This document shows, in pieces, positions 21,577-31,641 of a DNA stretch of 64,000 nt. Source of the DNA: Austropuccinia psidii (lineage: Eukaryota; Basidiomycota; Pucciniomycetes; Pucciniales; Sphaerophragmiaceae); the NCBI GenBank assembly GCA_023105745.1, contig JALGQZ010000019.1:5456001-5520000 (forward strand), given 5' to 3'. Made by a program: the position numbers and the translations under genes. The notes under the pieces were generated by a model. It saw only the letters and a list, made by a program, of their open reading frames with translations, searched no databases and was not told the DNA's origin. The first letter of the stretch is position 1; each line of letters begins with the position of its first letter.

Positions 21577-24500
21577 TATTTCCTTCAAGAGCACAATTGT
21601 GCACTCTGAATACTAGTGTCAAGAAATCTTTAAAATTTCTTATTTTTTCTTCAATCTCTGATATTTTTTATAGTATTCTCATTGATTCTGGTGCTACAAA
21701 CTCTTTTATTTCAAAGAATTTTGTTCTCAAGTACTCATTGACCATGTCAGAGCTCCCTGAAAAGATTCCTCTTTTCATTCTGGATTCTAATGAATCCACT
21801 TCCCTGTTCATCACCCATTATACCAAGTGGGTTGTTGATTTACCTTCCTTCCCAAGCTTTGAATGGGATTTCTTTATCATAGATTCACCCAAGGGAGAAG
21901 ACCTAATATTGGGCTATGATTTTCTTTACCATTTTAATCCCATTATTGATTGGAAAAATGGATTGATCACCTATGATTCTAGTCATAAGGATTCTAGTGG
22001 TATTATTTCTTCTACTAGTAATGACTTATCCACTGCTGTCAACAGTGTTGCTCTGGTTGGTGAACTTAAGACACCTTCCCTTCCTCCTTCTGTCCATATC
22101 CCTTCCATTTTTCCCTCTCAGTCATTACTTCCATTAAGAGATGAAGTCTTCAAAGAGATAAAGGATGTTGGAGAAGATGTTGCCATATCTTTACTTCATC
22201 TCTTTCAAGGGGATATGGACCTTCCTCCTTTATCTTTTAATGCCTCCCTGGAGGAGCAGTGGGATGAGGAGGAAGAGCCAGAAGAGATTGAAACTTTTCT
22301 GAAGGTAGTCCCTCCTGTTTATCACAAATATTTGGATGTATTCTCCAAATTGAAAGCAGAGAAACTTCCTCCACACCGTGCCTGTGATCATCATATCGAA
22401 CTGGAGGGTCTTCTACCTCCAGTTGGTGTTATCTACTCTTTATCAAAGAATGAGTCAGAAACACTGCGGGCCTACATTTCAGAGAATGTAGAGAAAGGTT
22501 TCATCAGACCAAGCTCCTCCTCAACAGGAGCACCTGTCCTTTTTGTTAAGAAAAAGGATGGTGATCTTCGTTTGTGTGTTGACTACCGCAAACTTAATGC
22601 TGTCACTAGGAAGAACAGGTATCCTGTTCCTCCAATGAATCAGCTTCTTACCGTCTTTAACGGTGCTACTATCTTCTCCAAGATAGATCTGCGTGGTGCT
22701 TATAATCTCCTGAGAATTAAAGAGGGGGATGAGCATTTAACTGCCTTTAGAACCAAATATGGCAGTTATGAGTATTTGGTTATGCCATTTGGCTTAACCA
22801 ATGCTCCAGCTTCATTCCAAAATCTTGTGAATGATATATTTGCAGATTATTTGGATATTTTTGTTGTAGTGTACTTAGATGATATTATGGTCTTCTCTAG
22901 CTCTTTGGATGAACATGTTAAACATGTGGCCTCTGTTCTCCAAAGACTGAGAGACAATAATTTGTTTGCTAAAGCCTCCAAGTGTGTATTTCATGCCTCA
23001 AGTGTGGAATACTTGGGCTATGTTGTTTCAAGTGATGGCCTCAAGATGGATTCTTCAAAAGTTCAACAAATACTCAATTGGCCTCAGCCCAAGAACATCA
23101 AGGCCCTCCAATCTTTTCTTGTCTTTGCCAACTTTTATCGTCGTTTCATTAAAAATTATTCCAAAAAAATCTCTTCCCTCACTTCCCTTCTCAAAAAAGA
23201 TTCTCCCTTCATCTTCAATGAGGAAGCTCTTAGCCAGTTTCAGATAATCAAAGAAGCTTTCACCACCGCTCCTATCCTCTCTCACTTTAATCCTTCTCTC
23301 CCAACTATTGTAGAGACTGATGCCTCTGATTATTCCTTGGGTGCTGTACTGAGTCAGGTGAATGACTCAGGAAAGCATCCCATTGCATTTGATAGTCGCA
23401 AGCTCTTACCAGCTGAACTCAACTATGAACTTCATGACAAGGAACTCCTTGGCATAGTTTGGGCTCTCAAGCGCTGGAGAGCCTTTCTCCTTTCTCTTTC
23501 TGATTCCTTTGAGGTCTTGACAGACCATTGTTCTCTCCAATATTTTATGTCCTCTAAAGTCCTTACTCGTTGTCAAGCCCGTTGGGCTGAATTTTTGTCT
23601 GAATTTCACTTTGTTATCACTTACCGCCCAGGCAGGCTGGCCACTTTACCAGATGCCTTGTCATGTCGGGAAGACGTGTACCCAGAGAGGGGAGTGGATT
23701 TCATCAGAAAGAATCCTCAAAACTTTCATCAAGTTCTCAAGCAGAATGAAATTCAAGAGTCAAGATTCTTTTCCATAAAAGTTGAAATGTTTTCAGATTT
23801 AGTTGATCAGATCCAAAGACAAGTATGGCAAGACAAAGACTATAAGGAGATCCTCAAGAAATTAGCAAGAGGAGAATCAGTCCCAGACTATTCTCTTGAA
23901 CCTCAAGCAAAATTATTATTGTTCAAAGATAGAGTAGTCATTCCAAGCAATCATGAAATTCAATTGGACATTCTTCAAAGGCGTCATGATTCACCATTGG
24001 CTGGCCATCCTGGCCAGGAGAAGACCCTCAAGCTCATCAAGAGGGATTTTTATTGGGCTGGCATGAATCAAATCATCAAGGACTATGTGTCCTCATGTCA
24101 GCAATGTTCAAGAAACAAGAACATCCACCATAAGAAGTTTGGATTACTCAAGCCTCTTCAAATTCCATCTGGTCCTTGGAATTCTTTATCAATGGACTTT
24201 ATCACTCAATTGCCCTTGTCAAGCAACTTTGATTCAATTTTAGTAGTTGTAGACAGATTTTCAAAAATGGCAATATTTATTCCAACTTATTCAACAATCA
24301 CTGCACTGGACTTAGCTCAAATCTTCATTAGTCATGTATTTTCCAAACATGGTCTTCCAGTAAGTATTGTTAGTGATAGAGGTTCCTTATTTGTTTCATC
24401 ATTCTGGACCCAATTATGTCAGCAGCTCAAGATATCAAGAGATCTTTCAACTGCATTTCACCCTGAAACAGATGGACAGACAGAGAGGGTAAATCAGATT

Positions 24501-25259
24501 CTAGAACAGTATCTTCGGATGTATTTCAGTTACCATCAAGATGACTGGCACACCTGGCTCCCTCTGGCTGAATTTGCCTATAATAATGCAGAACATTCAT
24601 CCACAAAGCAATCACCTTTTTTCACCATTTATGGAAGAAATCCCAGCTTTGATTCAATCCATGTTTCTCAAGATTCACCTGCTGGAAAGTTATCAACAAA
24701 ACTCCAATCAGTACAGCAAGTTGTCAAAGAAGAATTAGAGTCAGCAATAAGAAGATTCAAGAAGTATGCAGATAGAAATAGAGCAATTCCACCTGATTTC
24801 CAACCTGGGGACAAAGTATGGCTAGCTTCCAAGAACATCCAGACAACAAGACCCACCAAGAAACTTTCAGAAAGATGGTTGGGACCCTTTGAAGTTCTCA
24901 AGAAGATTGGCAGCCATGCATATCACCTCAAGTTGCCTCAACAATGGAAGTCAGTTCACCCTGTTTTCCATGTGTCCTTGTTAGAACCAGTGAAGCAATC
25001 AACTATCCCAAATCGACACCAATTGCCACCACCTCCAGTAATAGTGGAAGAGCAAGAAGAATGGGAAGTGGCTCAGGTTCTGGACTCAAAACTCAAGAGA
25101 GGTTCATTATGGTATTTAGTGGAGTGGAAAGGATTCAATGAAGACCCAGAAAGAACAACTTGGGAACCAGCTTCCAACCTTACCAACTCCCCAGACCTTG
25201 TCAAGGACTTTCACACTTTGTATCCAGACAAGCCTGGCCCAAATGCCTCAAGAGTTTGA
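21558..25259 (+). CDS. pol: Chromo-2 pol: protease, RT, RNase H, integrase, chromodomain
   Basis: The frame is open for 1233 codons from GTG 21558, and also upstream of it to the predicted frameshift site, so translation is probably by -1 shift from gag rather than from an own start. Numbering from 21558: protease D43-S-G; RT with VDYRKLN and YLDD at 439-442; RNase H first Asp at about 588; integrase HHCC around 805-860; DDE core D880, D940 and E976 (35-residue spacing); C-terminal chromodomain about 1170-1225 with WYLVEWKG. All catalytic motifs are present. The chromodomain is expected to direct integration to modified chromatin. The linker after RNase H is DALSC rather than the usual DALSR. 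Confidence 0.96.
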   Translation: MFNGSHLFPSRAQLCTLNTSVKKSLKFLIFSSISDIFYSILIDSGATNSFISKNFVLKYSLTMSELPEKIPLFILDSNESTSLFITHYTKWVVDLPSFPSFEWDFFIIDSPKGEDLILGYDFLYHFNPIIDWKNGLITYDSSHKDSSGIISSTSNDLSTAVNSVALVGELKTPSLPPSVHIPSIFPSQSLLPLRDEVFKEIKDVGEDVAISLLHLFQGDMDLPPLSFNASLEEQWDEEEEPEEIETFLKVVPPVYHKYLDVFSKLKAEKLPPHRACDHHIELEGLLPPVGVIYSLSKNESETLRAYISENVEKGFIRPSSSSTGAPVLFVKKKDGDLRLCVDYRKLNAVTRKNRYPVPPMNQLLTVFNGATIFSKIDLRGAYNLLRIKEGDEHLTAFRTKYGSYEYLVMPFGLTNAPASFQNLVNDIFADYLDIFVVVYLDDIMVFSSSLDEHVKHVASVLQRLRDNNLFAKASKCVFHASSVEYLGYVVSSDGLKMDSSKVQQILNWPQPKNIKALQSFLVFANFYRRFIKNYSKKISSLTSLLKKDSPFIFNEEALSQFQIIKEAFTTAPILSHFNPSLPTIVETDASDYSLGAVLSQVNDSGKHPIAFDSRKLLPAELNYELHDKELLGIVWALKRWRAFLLSLSDSFEVLTDHCSLQYFMSSKVLTRCQARWAEFLSEFHFVITYRPGRLATLPDALSCREDVYPERGVDFIRKNPQNFHQVLKQNEIQESRFFSIKVEMFSDLVDQIQRQVWQDKDYKEILKKLARGESVPDYSLEPQAKLLLFKDRVVIPSNHEIQLDILQRRHDSPLAGHPGQEKTLKLIKRDFYWAGMNQIIKDYVSSCQQCSRNKNIHHKKFGLLKPLQIPSGPWNSLSMDFITQLPLSSNFDSILVVVDRFSKMAIFIPTYSTITALDLAQIFISHVFSKHGLPVSIVSDRGSLFVSSFWTQLCQQLKISRDLSTAFHPETDGQTERVNQILEQYLRMYFSYHQDDWHTWLPLAEFAYNNAEHSSTKQSPFFTIYGRNPSFDSIHVSQDSPAGKLSTKLQSVQQVVKEELESAIRRFKKYADRNRAIPPDFQPGDKVWLASKNIQTTRPTKKLSERWLGPFEVLKKIGSHAYHLKLPQQWKSVHPVFHVSLLEPVKQSTIPNRHQLPPPPVIVEEQEEWEVAQVLDSKLKRGSLWYLVEWKGFNEDPERTTWEPASNLTNSPDLVKDFHTLYPDKPGPNASRV

Positions 25260-25880
25260 TTTATGGTGCTTGGTGGGGATTGGAGTTTATGAAAGTAAGT
25301 TCCTCTCCTGGCATGCACCTTTAAGGGGGTATTCTACCCAAATTTGTTGTAAGCATCACCTTGGCCACTTTGTGAGCACTTGTCAATTTTTTGGACAGGT
25401 TCAGAAGGCCTTGCAACATACTACCCTCAAGATTTGGACCTTTCATCAAGATTTGGCCCAATCTTTTCTTTTATTTTCTCTTCTTTCTTTAATCATGCCA
25501 TAAATTATCTTTCAAGACATTCATTATCAAATTCATCTTATGGCATATCTCAATTTTCATTTATGGTGCTTGGTGGGGAGTGGAAGTTATGAAAGTAAGT
25601 TCCATCTCCTGGTATGCATCCCTGAGGGGTCTAATTCTTGTAAAACATTACCTTGGCCACGCTGTGAGCATCAAATGCTTGGTTTTATCTTTCAGAACAT
25701 TTTGGCCAAAATCAAGAAACTCACCACAAGAAGGACAACCCTCAGGAATTTCTTATTTCTTTCTTTACTCTCTTTTTCTCTCAATTCTTTTTCATTTTTA
25801 TGTTATTTTTTATTTTTCATTTCTTTTACTTGTATCTTTTATTTTTATTTTTATTTTTTCATTTTTATTTCTTATTTCAA
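25260..25880 (+). repeat. Chromo-2 post-pol repeat pair with splice-like signals
   Basis: Modules start at about 25260 and 25562 with the same TTTATGGTGCTTGGTGGGGA opening as in Chromo-1, each with GAAAGTAAGTTCC and a downstream CAG after a pyrimidine tract. Their conservation in two diverged subfamilies suggests a role in the 3' region. Confidence 0.75.
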
Positions 25881-26270
25881 AAAGCAGTAGTCACCACTCC
25901 CATATCACGTTTGGGGAGTCAATTCATTCAATAATCAAAGAGCAAAACACTAGTAATGGTAAAGACCACCTACAGATAATCCTCATCAAAACTTCTTCAA
26001 GTCAGCCTTAAACTCATTCCTTAAGATCAAAATTGAAAGCCAAAACCCAATCAGCAAGGTGTTTATGGCAATTGACCAATCAAGGAGGGGATAAGAAGAA
26101 GATATTCAAGAAAAAAATCAAGTTCATAGAAGACAATTGTTCAAATGGCCCAATTGGCCAATTTCATCCAGATGTGCACTATGGCACAATTGGCCACATC
26201 AGACCTCAAAACATCAAAACAGCCATTTTTCATCAATTCTTATCATAATATGCTTAGTTAGGCATATTGG
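25881..26270 (+). other. Chromo-2 3' region, no gene
   Basis: AT-rich sequence between the post-pol modules and the GCGCA array. It corresponds in position to the antisense gene of Chromo-1, but no matching frame is present. Confidence 0.7.
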
Positions 26271-26760
26271 CAAATTTGCGCATTTTTGCGCATTTTGCGC
26301 AATTTTGCGCATTTTGCGCATTTGCGCACTTTTGCGCAAAAGGGCCTTTTTTCTTGTCAAAAGCCTTCAAAAGGCCTTTTTGGCCAAAATCATTATAATT
26401 GCGCATTTGCGCACTTTGCGCATTTTGCGCAAAAATGCGCAAAATGGCCAAAACCCACTTTTAGGCCATTTTCTCACAATAAATCAGTTTTTTCATCATT
26501 TTCACCAATTTATGCCAAATATGGCATATCTGCGCATTTGCGCATTTTGCGCACTTTTGCGCACTTTGCGCATTTTTGCGCAAAATGCGCAAAAATGCGC
26601 AAAATGGCCAAAACCCACCTTTAGGCCATTTTATCACAAGATTTCAGTTTTTTCAGTATTTTCACCAATTTATGCCACATATGGCATATTTGCGCATTTG
26701 CGCATTTTGCGCATTTTGCGCATTTTTGTGCAAATTGGCCAAAAACCCATTTATTCACAC
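26271..26760. repeat. GCGCA short-repeat array in three larger units
   Basis: Runs of TTTTGCGCA and TGCGCAAAA alternate in both orientations. They sit in larger, diverged units of roughly 170-190 bp that also share ATTTTCACCAATTTATGCC, ATGGCATAT and GGCCAAAACCCA. The long frames here (Ala-His-Phe repeats) are products of the repeat in every phase and are not genes. Confidence 0.85.
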
Positions 26761-27175
26761 TTTCAGGGATTTTGGCCAGGACTACTCATTTGGTCCAAAA
26801 TTTCAATTGTTGGCCACCTTATGCCAACACTCTAAAATTCAAAATTATGATGATTTCAAGTGGTCTTGGGACAAAAACCCAAATCAACCACCTTTCTAAA
26901 GCCATGAGGACTCAATAAAGTTGATGAAGACACTCAAGACAAGATTAAAGAAAATTTTATGAAGATTGAAGGCAGTTTTGAATGAAAAGGGGAAATTCAC
27001 AATCAAAATCAAGGGGAAAATACCTACAAATAGTCAAATGAAGATTGGTTTGAGTATTGATTGAAGAAGAAGTTTTAAGGGGAAATCTTAAGGAATTGGG
27101 GGAAAGAACTGTTTGAATTGATTGCAAGCTCATCAAGACTCACTATACTTATGGTGCTCAGAGCTCACCACTTTC
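26761..27175 (+). other. Chromo-2 distal 3' region, no gene
   Basis: AT-rich and purine-rich sequence leading to the polypurine tract; nothing else recognised. Confidence 0.7.
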
Positions 27176-27188
27176 AAGAGGGGGATAA
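27176..27188 (+). promoter_or_regulatory. Polypurine tract of Chromo-2
   Basis: AAGAGGGGGATAA directly before the 3' LTR; same core as in Chromo-1. Confidence 0.9.
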
Positions 27189-27946
27189 TGTCACAGCCAA
27201 GGAGGCAGGGGCATTTCCAATCATCATCAGCAAATCATTATATCATGGATACCCTTCAGAACCCCATCAGCAAGGGGGTTTCATTCAATAATTCACCCAA
27301 TACAGTTTTCATACCTCAATACAGTTTTCATACCTCAATACAGTTCCATACAGGCAAGACTCAAATACAGGATTCACCAAATACAGGCTTGTCATCAATA
27401 CAGGCGCACATACCTGTATTGACTGTATCACCTGTATTGGATTCACCAATACAGGATTCAATCCCACATCCAACTTCTTCCAGCATACAGGCCAGTATCT
27501 CAACACTCAAACTCCAAGGCTGGCATTTCTCACATATACCAGCCCCTCTTCACCCACCTGGGGGTTTTTCCCCCAGTTAATTAAAATAGTTGATTTATTA
27601 TTTAATATTATTTTATTCTCACTTTTGGAATATTATCTTATTACTTATTAAGTTAGTCTTAGCCTTCCCTCACCTGTTCAGTAGAGTCCTGGTGGCCATA
27701 TCCTTATTAATTCCTTTTCTCTTTTCTGAACAGGTTGAAACAGTGACTCAGGATTATTTGTGGTTGGCTCTTTATTATTACTTTTGTTTTGTCTCTCTTA
27801 TCTCTTATGCTTATTATTTTATGACTAGGAATTTATCCTCTTACTCCATTACTCTTATCATTTGAGTATTTTCTTCTGAGCCCTCCATAAGTAAGTCTGT
27901 TCACTGAGTGCCAGGCCCTCTTCATTTTAGAAGAGCCCCTGTGACA
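27189..27946 (+). repeat. Chromo-2 3' LTR
   Basis: 758 bp, nearly identical to the 5' LTR. The 19-bp length difference is a direct duplication of TTTTCATACCTCAATACAG at about 27305-27342. Confidence 0.93.
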
Positions 27947-27951
27947 GGAGT

Positions 27952-30198
27952 ATCCATGGCTGTGTCTTCTTTATGGCATGGTAGACACCTCATGCTCTTG
28001 CTGAACCTATCAACGATGATCAAACAGGCATTATAGTTTTCTTTGCCTCCTGGGACAAGTCCTGTAAACCAGTCCATGTTGATGGTTTCCCATGGGTGTT
28101 TGGGTTCTTCTATGTGTAGAATTAACCCATACTTCTTCCCATGTTTCCTATTTGCCTTTTGGCATCTTTCACAAGTGTTGATGTATTCACTCAACTCTTG
28201 TTCCCACTTGGGCCACCAAGGTGTGCTTGCTACCCTCTCTTTGGTCCTGTCTTCACTCATGTGTCCCATATAGGGGCAGTAATGGAATTCGTGTAGGATC
28301 AATGAGATGTGGTCTCTGTCTACCACTGTGAGTGCACTTGTGTGCTTTTCTCTGTGGTAGAGCAGGCCATCTATAAGAAAAAACTTATTGTCCTTATAGG
28401 CCCTCAACCAGGGTTCTTCCAGCTGGGTTTCCAGTTCTGGACTCCTGTACTTTTGTTGAAGGAGTTGGAGTAGTATGCTATACTGTTTGTGTTTGGCATA
28501 AGACTTCTGTACTGCACTGAAGAATTCATTGTGCAGTTCTGAGGAACTTTTTCCCAGTATGGGAGTTCCTGTCCCTTCTGAGTCAGTGTTTCCACTGTCA
28601 AGGGTACCACTTTCTGGTGCCCATTCAGATAATCTGAAGTTTTTCCTCCTATCTATTTCCATGAAATGGATAGGATTTTTGCTGCAACTTCTGGGTTATA
28701 AGCTGGATTGCTTTTGACATTGTCCAGTGGCCATCTGCTGAGGCCATCTGCATTCCTATGGTTTTTCCCTTCCTTGTATATGATGGTCATTTTTCCTATA
28801 TACTCCTGGATGGCTATTTGCCATCTCAGCATATGCCTATTTGTAGTCTTCATGTTTAGTAAAGACTTCAAGGCTGTGCAGTCTGTGTAGACTTCAAAGA
28901 CTGCACCCTCCAGATAATAATGGAGTTTTTCTAGACCCCAGACTAGACATAGACATTCTGTCTTGGTGGCCCCATACCTGGCTTCTGAATCTTTCAGCTG
29001 CCTTGAGATGTAGCAAATTACTCGTTCTCTTGGTTCACCATCCACAATTTGTCTTTGGTGAAGGGCTGCTCCTAGGCCTTGAGTGCATGCTGCATCTATA
29101 TATAACTTGAATGGTAATTCAAATTCAGGTAAGATGAGCACAGGTGCATTAGTGAGTTCATATTTGACCCTCTCATATGCATCCCTCCTTTCTTTGGTTA
29201 TTTCAAAAACTACATCTTTTGAACATAACTTGTATAAACTACTGGTTATGTGGGCAAATTTTTTGATGTGGTTTCTATATTATCTAGCAAACCCAAGAAA
29301 GGATTGCATCTCTTTGATGTTCTTTGGTACTGGTTTTTGCAGTAATCCTGCTACTTTGTTCTGTTCAATTGCCAGACTAAGACCTGAGACTTTATGTCCT
29401 AGAGCTAGTAACTCTTGTTGGCCAAAATTGCACTTTTTAAGTGAACTTTTGAGATTTATGGGTGTGCATTTACTTAGCACTCTGTCTATGTATTTCACTT
29501 GGTCTTCCCATGTCTCTGAGTATATAATGATATCATCAATATATACTACCATCCAGCCTTCCAATATTTCATCTTGAAATATTGTGTCCATCATCCTTTG
29601 GAAGTGGGCTGGTGCATTTTTGATACCAAATGGCATTCTGGTGTACTCATATATGCCCATATGGCATATTATCCTGAGTAATTTCATGGCGTTTGGTTTA
29701 ACTCCATTTTGGTGGAAGCGTTTCATACAATCCATTTTGGTTATGTATTTGGCTTTAGCCAGTTTATCTAAGGCATGAGGTATCCTAGGTATAGGGTACC
29801 TGTCTGCTTTTGTGTAGTTATTCAGAGCTCTGAAGTCTCCACACAGCCTAGACTTGCCATCATGCCAGGTGATTAGGACAGGGGTGGTGATTTCCACTAT
29901 TTCATTATGTCCAATCTTCCTGATGACATCCATATCTAGGAGTTCATTGATATGTTGCTCAATTTCTTTCCTGGTTTCCAGACTTGCTGGATAAGGAGGT
30001 CTCCTCAGCATGGGTGGGTAAGGTCTTTCCACATCCAGATATAGTTCTATATCATGGCCTTTGATCTTGCCTAATGGTTCTTCACCAATGGCAAATGCTG
30101 GTCTGTTCTTCCTCAGAATCTTCAGTAAACTTAGTTTTTGTTTACTGGTGAGGGTAGTGCTAAACTGTCCCTCTCTGAATTCTTTCAGAAGTTCTTCT
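27952..30198 (-). pseudogene. R2 pol: RT, RNase H and integrase N-terminus, broken
   Basis: On the - strand, colinear with R1 from just after the protease to the integrase: an ERPYPP motif before the RT, YIDD of RT (about 29540), RNase H (YIDAACTQGLG near 29090), the ADGLSRW linker, HHCC finger and first integrase Asp (MDW). Stops or shifts split it at about 29279, near 29141-29160 and at 28653-28662. The left end is the Chromo-2 insertion and the right end the solo R LTR at 30199. Confidence 0.92.
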
Positions 30199-31636
30199 TG
30201 TCAGGCTGAGTCTATATTGAAGTGGTAATAAGAGTATTTACAACTAGAATTATGACTGTGACACGTAGAAAATTGATTAAAAATAAGAGTTTTTGATTTT
30301 AAAGATGATTTATAATATATTTAAAGGGTTCTACTATTGGAAAATAGTGGTGGTGAGCGCTATTGAGAACCCAGGGTGCAATCTTACCAGTTGAGTTACT
30401 ATAATATAAGTTACAATAATTAAATATATAATTATACCTGTTTATTACCCAAGAGTAAAACTGTTTTTGACAGTTTACTACGTACGGTATTCAAGAGCAG
30501 GATGAGGAAAGGCTTTTGGCTGTGAAAAGCCCTCCTTTTATCCTACAATTGAGTTGGAAAGGCTGCTAGACCTTTCCACGTAGAGGAAGTGAAGATTTTT
30601 CACTCTCTATGACAGGCTTGTGGTTTGCAAACAGCCTTTATACCTTGTATTGGGCTCAGATGTGGTTTTGAAACCACATCTGGGCAGTTTTCACCAATAC
30701 AGGGTGAAAATTTTCATCCGGGGACCTCACAGCCTGATTCTGACGTCTATGACGCGTAGAATTCTGTACAGAAACTGTATGGGACCCCAGTATTGACTGA
30801 CATATGAGGTATTGAAGTAAAAACATGCTTATTCATCTATTTGACACCTCATATTCATGGTTATGGGATATTATCCCATGGTAAGGCTGTATCTGACAGC
30901 AGGTGGGATTTTGATCTTAAATTGGTCATAAATCTGTCAGTTTCTGAGATATTAAGCTCAAAGTTGGTTCATTGAATAGCTCTGTATGAGCTCTACACAA
31001 TGGTACCCAACTGGACATGGTTATCATTAAATATGACAAAGTTATCCCATGTACAAGTATTTTTGTACATTGGCGTGGTCTGGGCAAAAGCTGTATTAAG
31101 CTTGTTTGGCCAATAACTTCTGTTGAAGTTGAGCTATGAGGAAATGGATAGCACCATCAGATAGCCCTGATTGTGCTCTTTCCAAAAAGACCCCACTTTA
31201 GGTATCTCACACTAAAACAGTAAAAGTTAGATGAGAGGTGAATGTTTTGTTCACCCTTATTTGGTCTGAAATTGACCATAACTCAAGTAATACTGGTGCT
31301 AGCTCAGTTTGGCTAGCACCATTAAATAGCCCTGGCTTAGAGCTTCATTTTGAATACCCATTTGATGGGGTTAAGCCTCTCCTTCTAGAGTTTAGATGAG
31401 AGGTGAAAATTAAGGTTTATGCTCAGCAATAACTTTGAGCAGGAATAACTTTGTTATTTCTTGTCCTATGGTGATGGGACTTATATTTTCAGAAAGAGGT
31501 GAGTTTCCTCTTTCTTCTGATACCTTTTGAGCTAATTTGGCTCAGATCCATGTTTTGGTGGTATTTTGGCTATACCATTGGTTTATGGTATTTTGGCTGT
31601 CATGCTTGTGCTCTGGTTTTGAGTCACAGGCTGACA
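30199..31636 (-). mobile_element. Solo R LTR inside R2, TSD CTTCT
   Basis: 1438 bp, TGTCAGGCTGAGTC to GAGTCACAGGCTGACA. CTTCT stands at 30194-30198 and 31637-31641. An R element thus inserted into another R element and was reduced to a solo LTR. Confidence 0.95.
30326..30372 (-). promoter_or_regulatory. Two-stem LTR structure, variant arms
   Basis: Outer arms GGGTTCT / AGAACCC and inner arms ACTATT / AATAGT around GGAA. Both stems differ from the GGGCTTT / ACTATA type but remain fully complementary. Confidence 0.65.
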
Positions 31637-31641
31637 CTTCT

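Larger units (their letters stand above)
17213..27946 (+). mobile_element. Chromo-2: full-length chromovirus with solo R LTR in gag
   Basis: LTRs at 17213-17951 and 27189-27946 flank gag, pol and a 1.9-kb 3' region. Left flank is GCAGT (17208-17212) and right flank GGAGT (27947-27951), a TSD with one mismatch. The R2 integrase gene reads across when the element is removed. By eye the LTRs differ at about six bases plus a 19-bp duplication. If the R LTR in gag is ignored, gag and pol are both open, so this copy was competent until recently. I do not recognise a tRNA-type primer site after the 5' LTR; self-priming, known in Tf1-like elements, is possible. Confidence 0.93.

Noticed and set aside
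26271..26760. CRISPR-like repeat array
   Set aside because: Repeats are short, variable, palindromic and without uniform spacers; eukaryotic retrotransposon context.
26137..26899. Long ORFs in several frames rich in Ala-His-Phe-type repeats
   Set aside because: They are readings of the GCGCA repeat array; similar ORFs occur in other phases and on the other strand.
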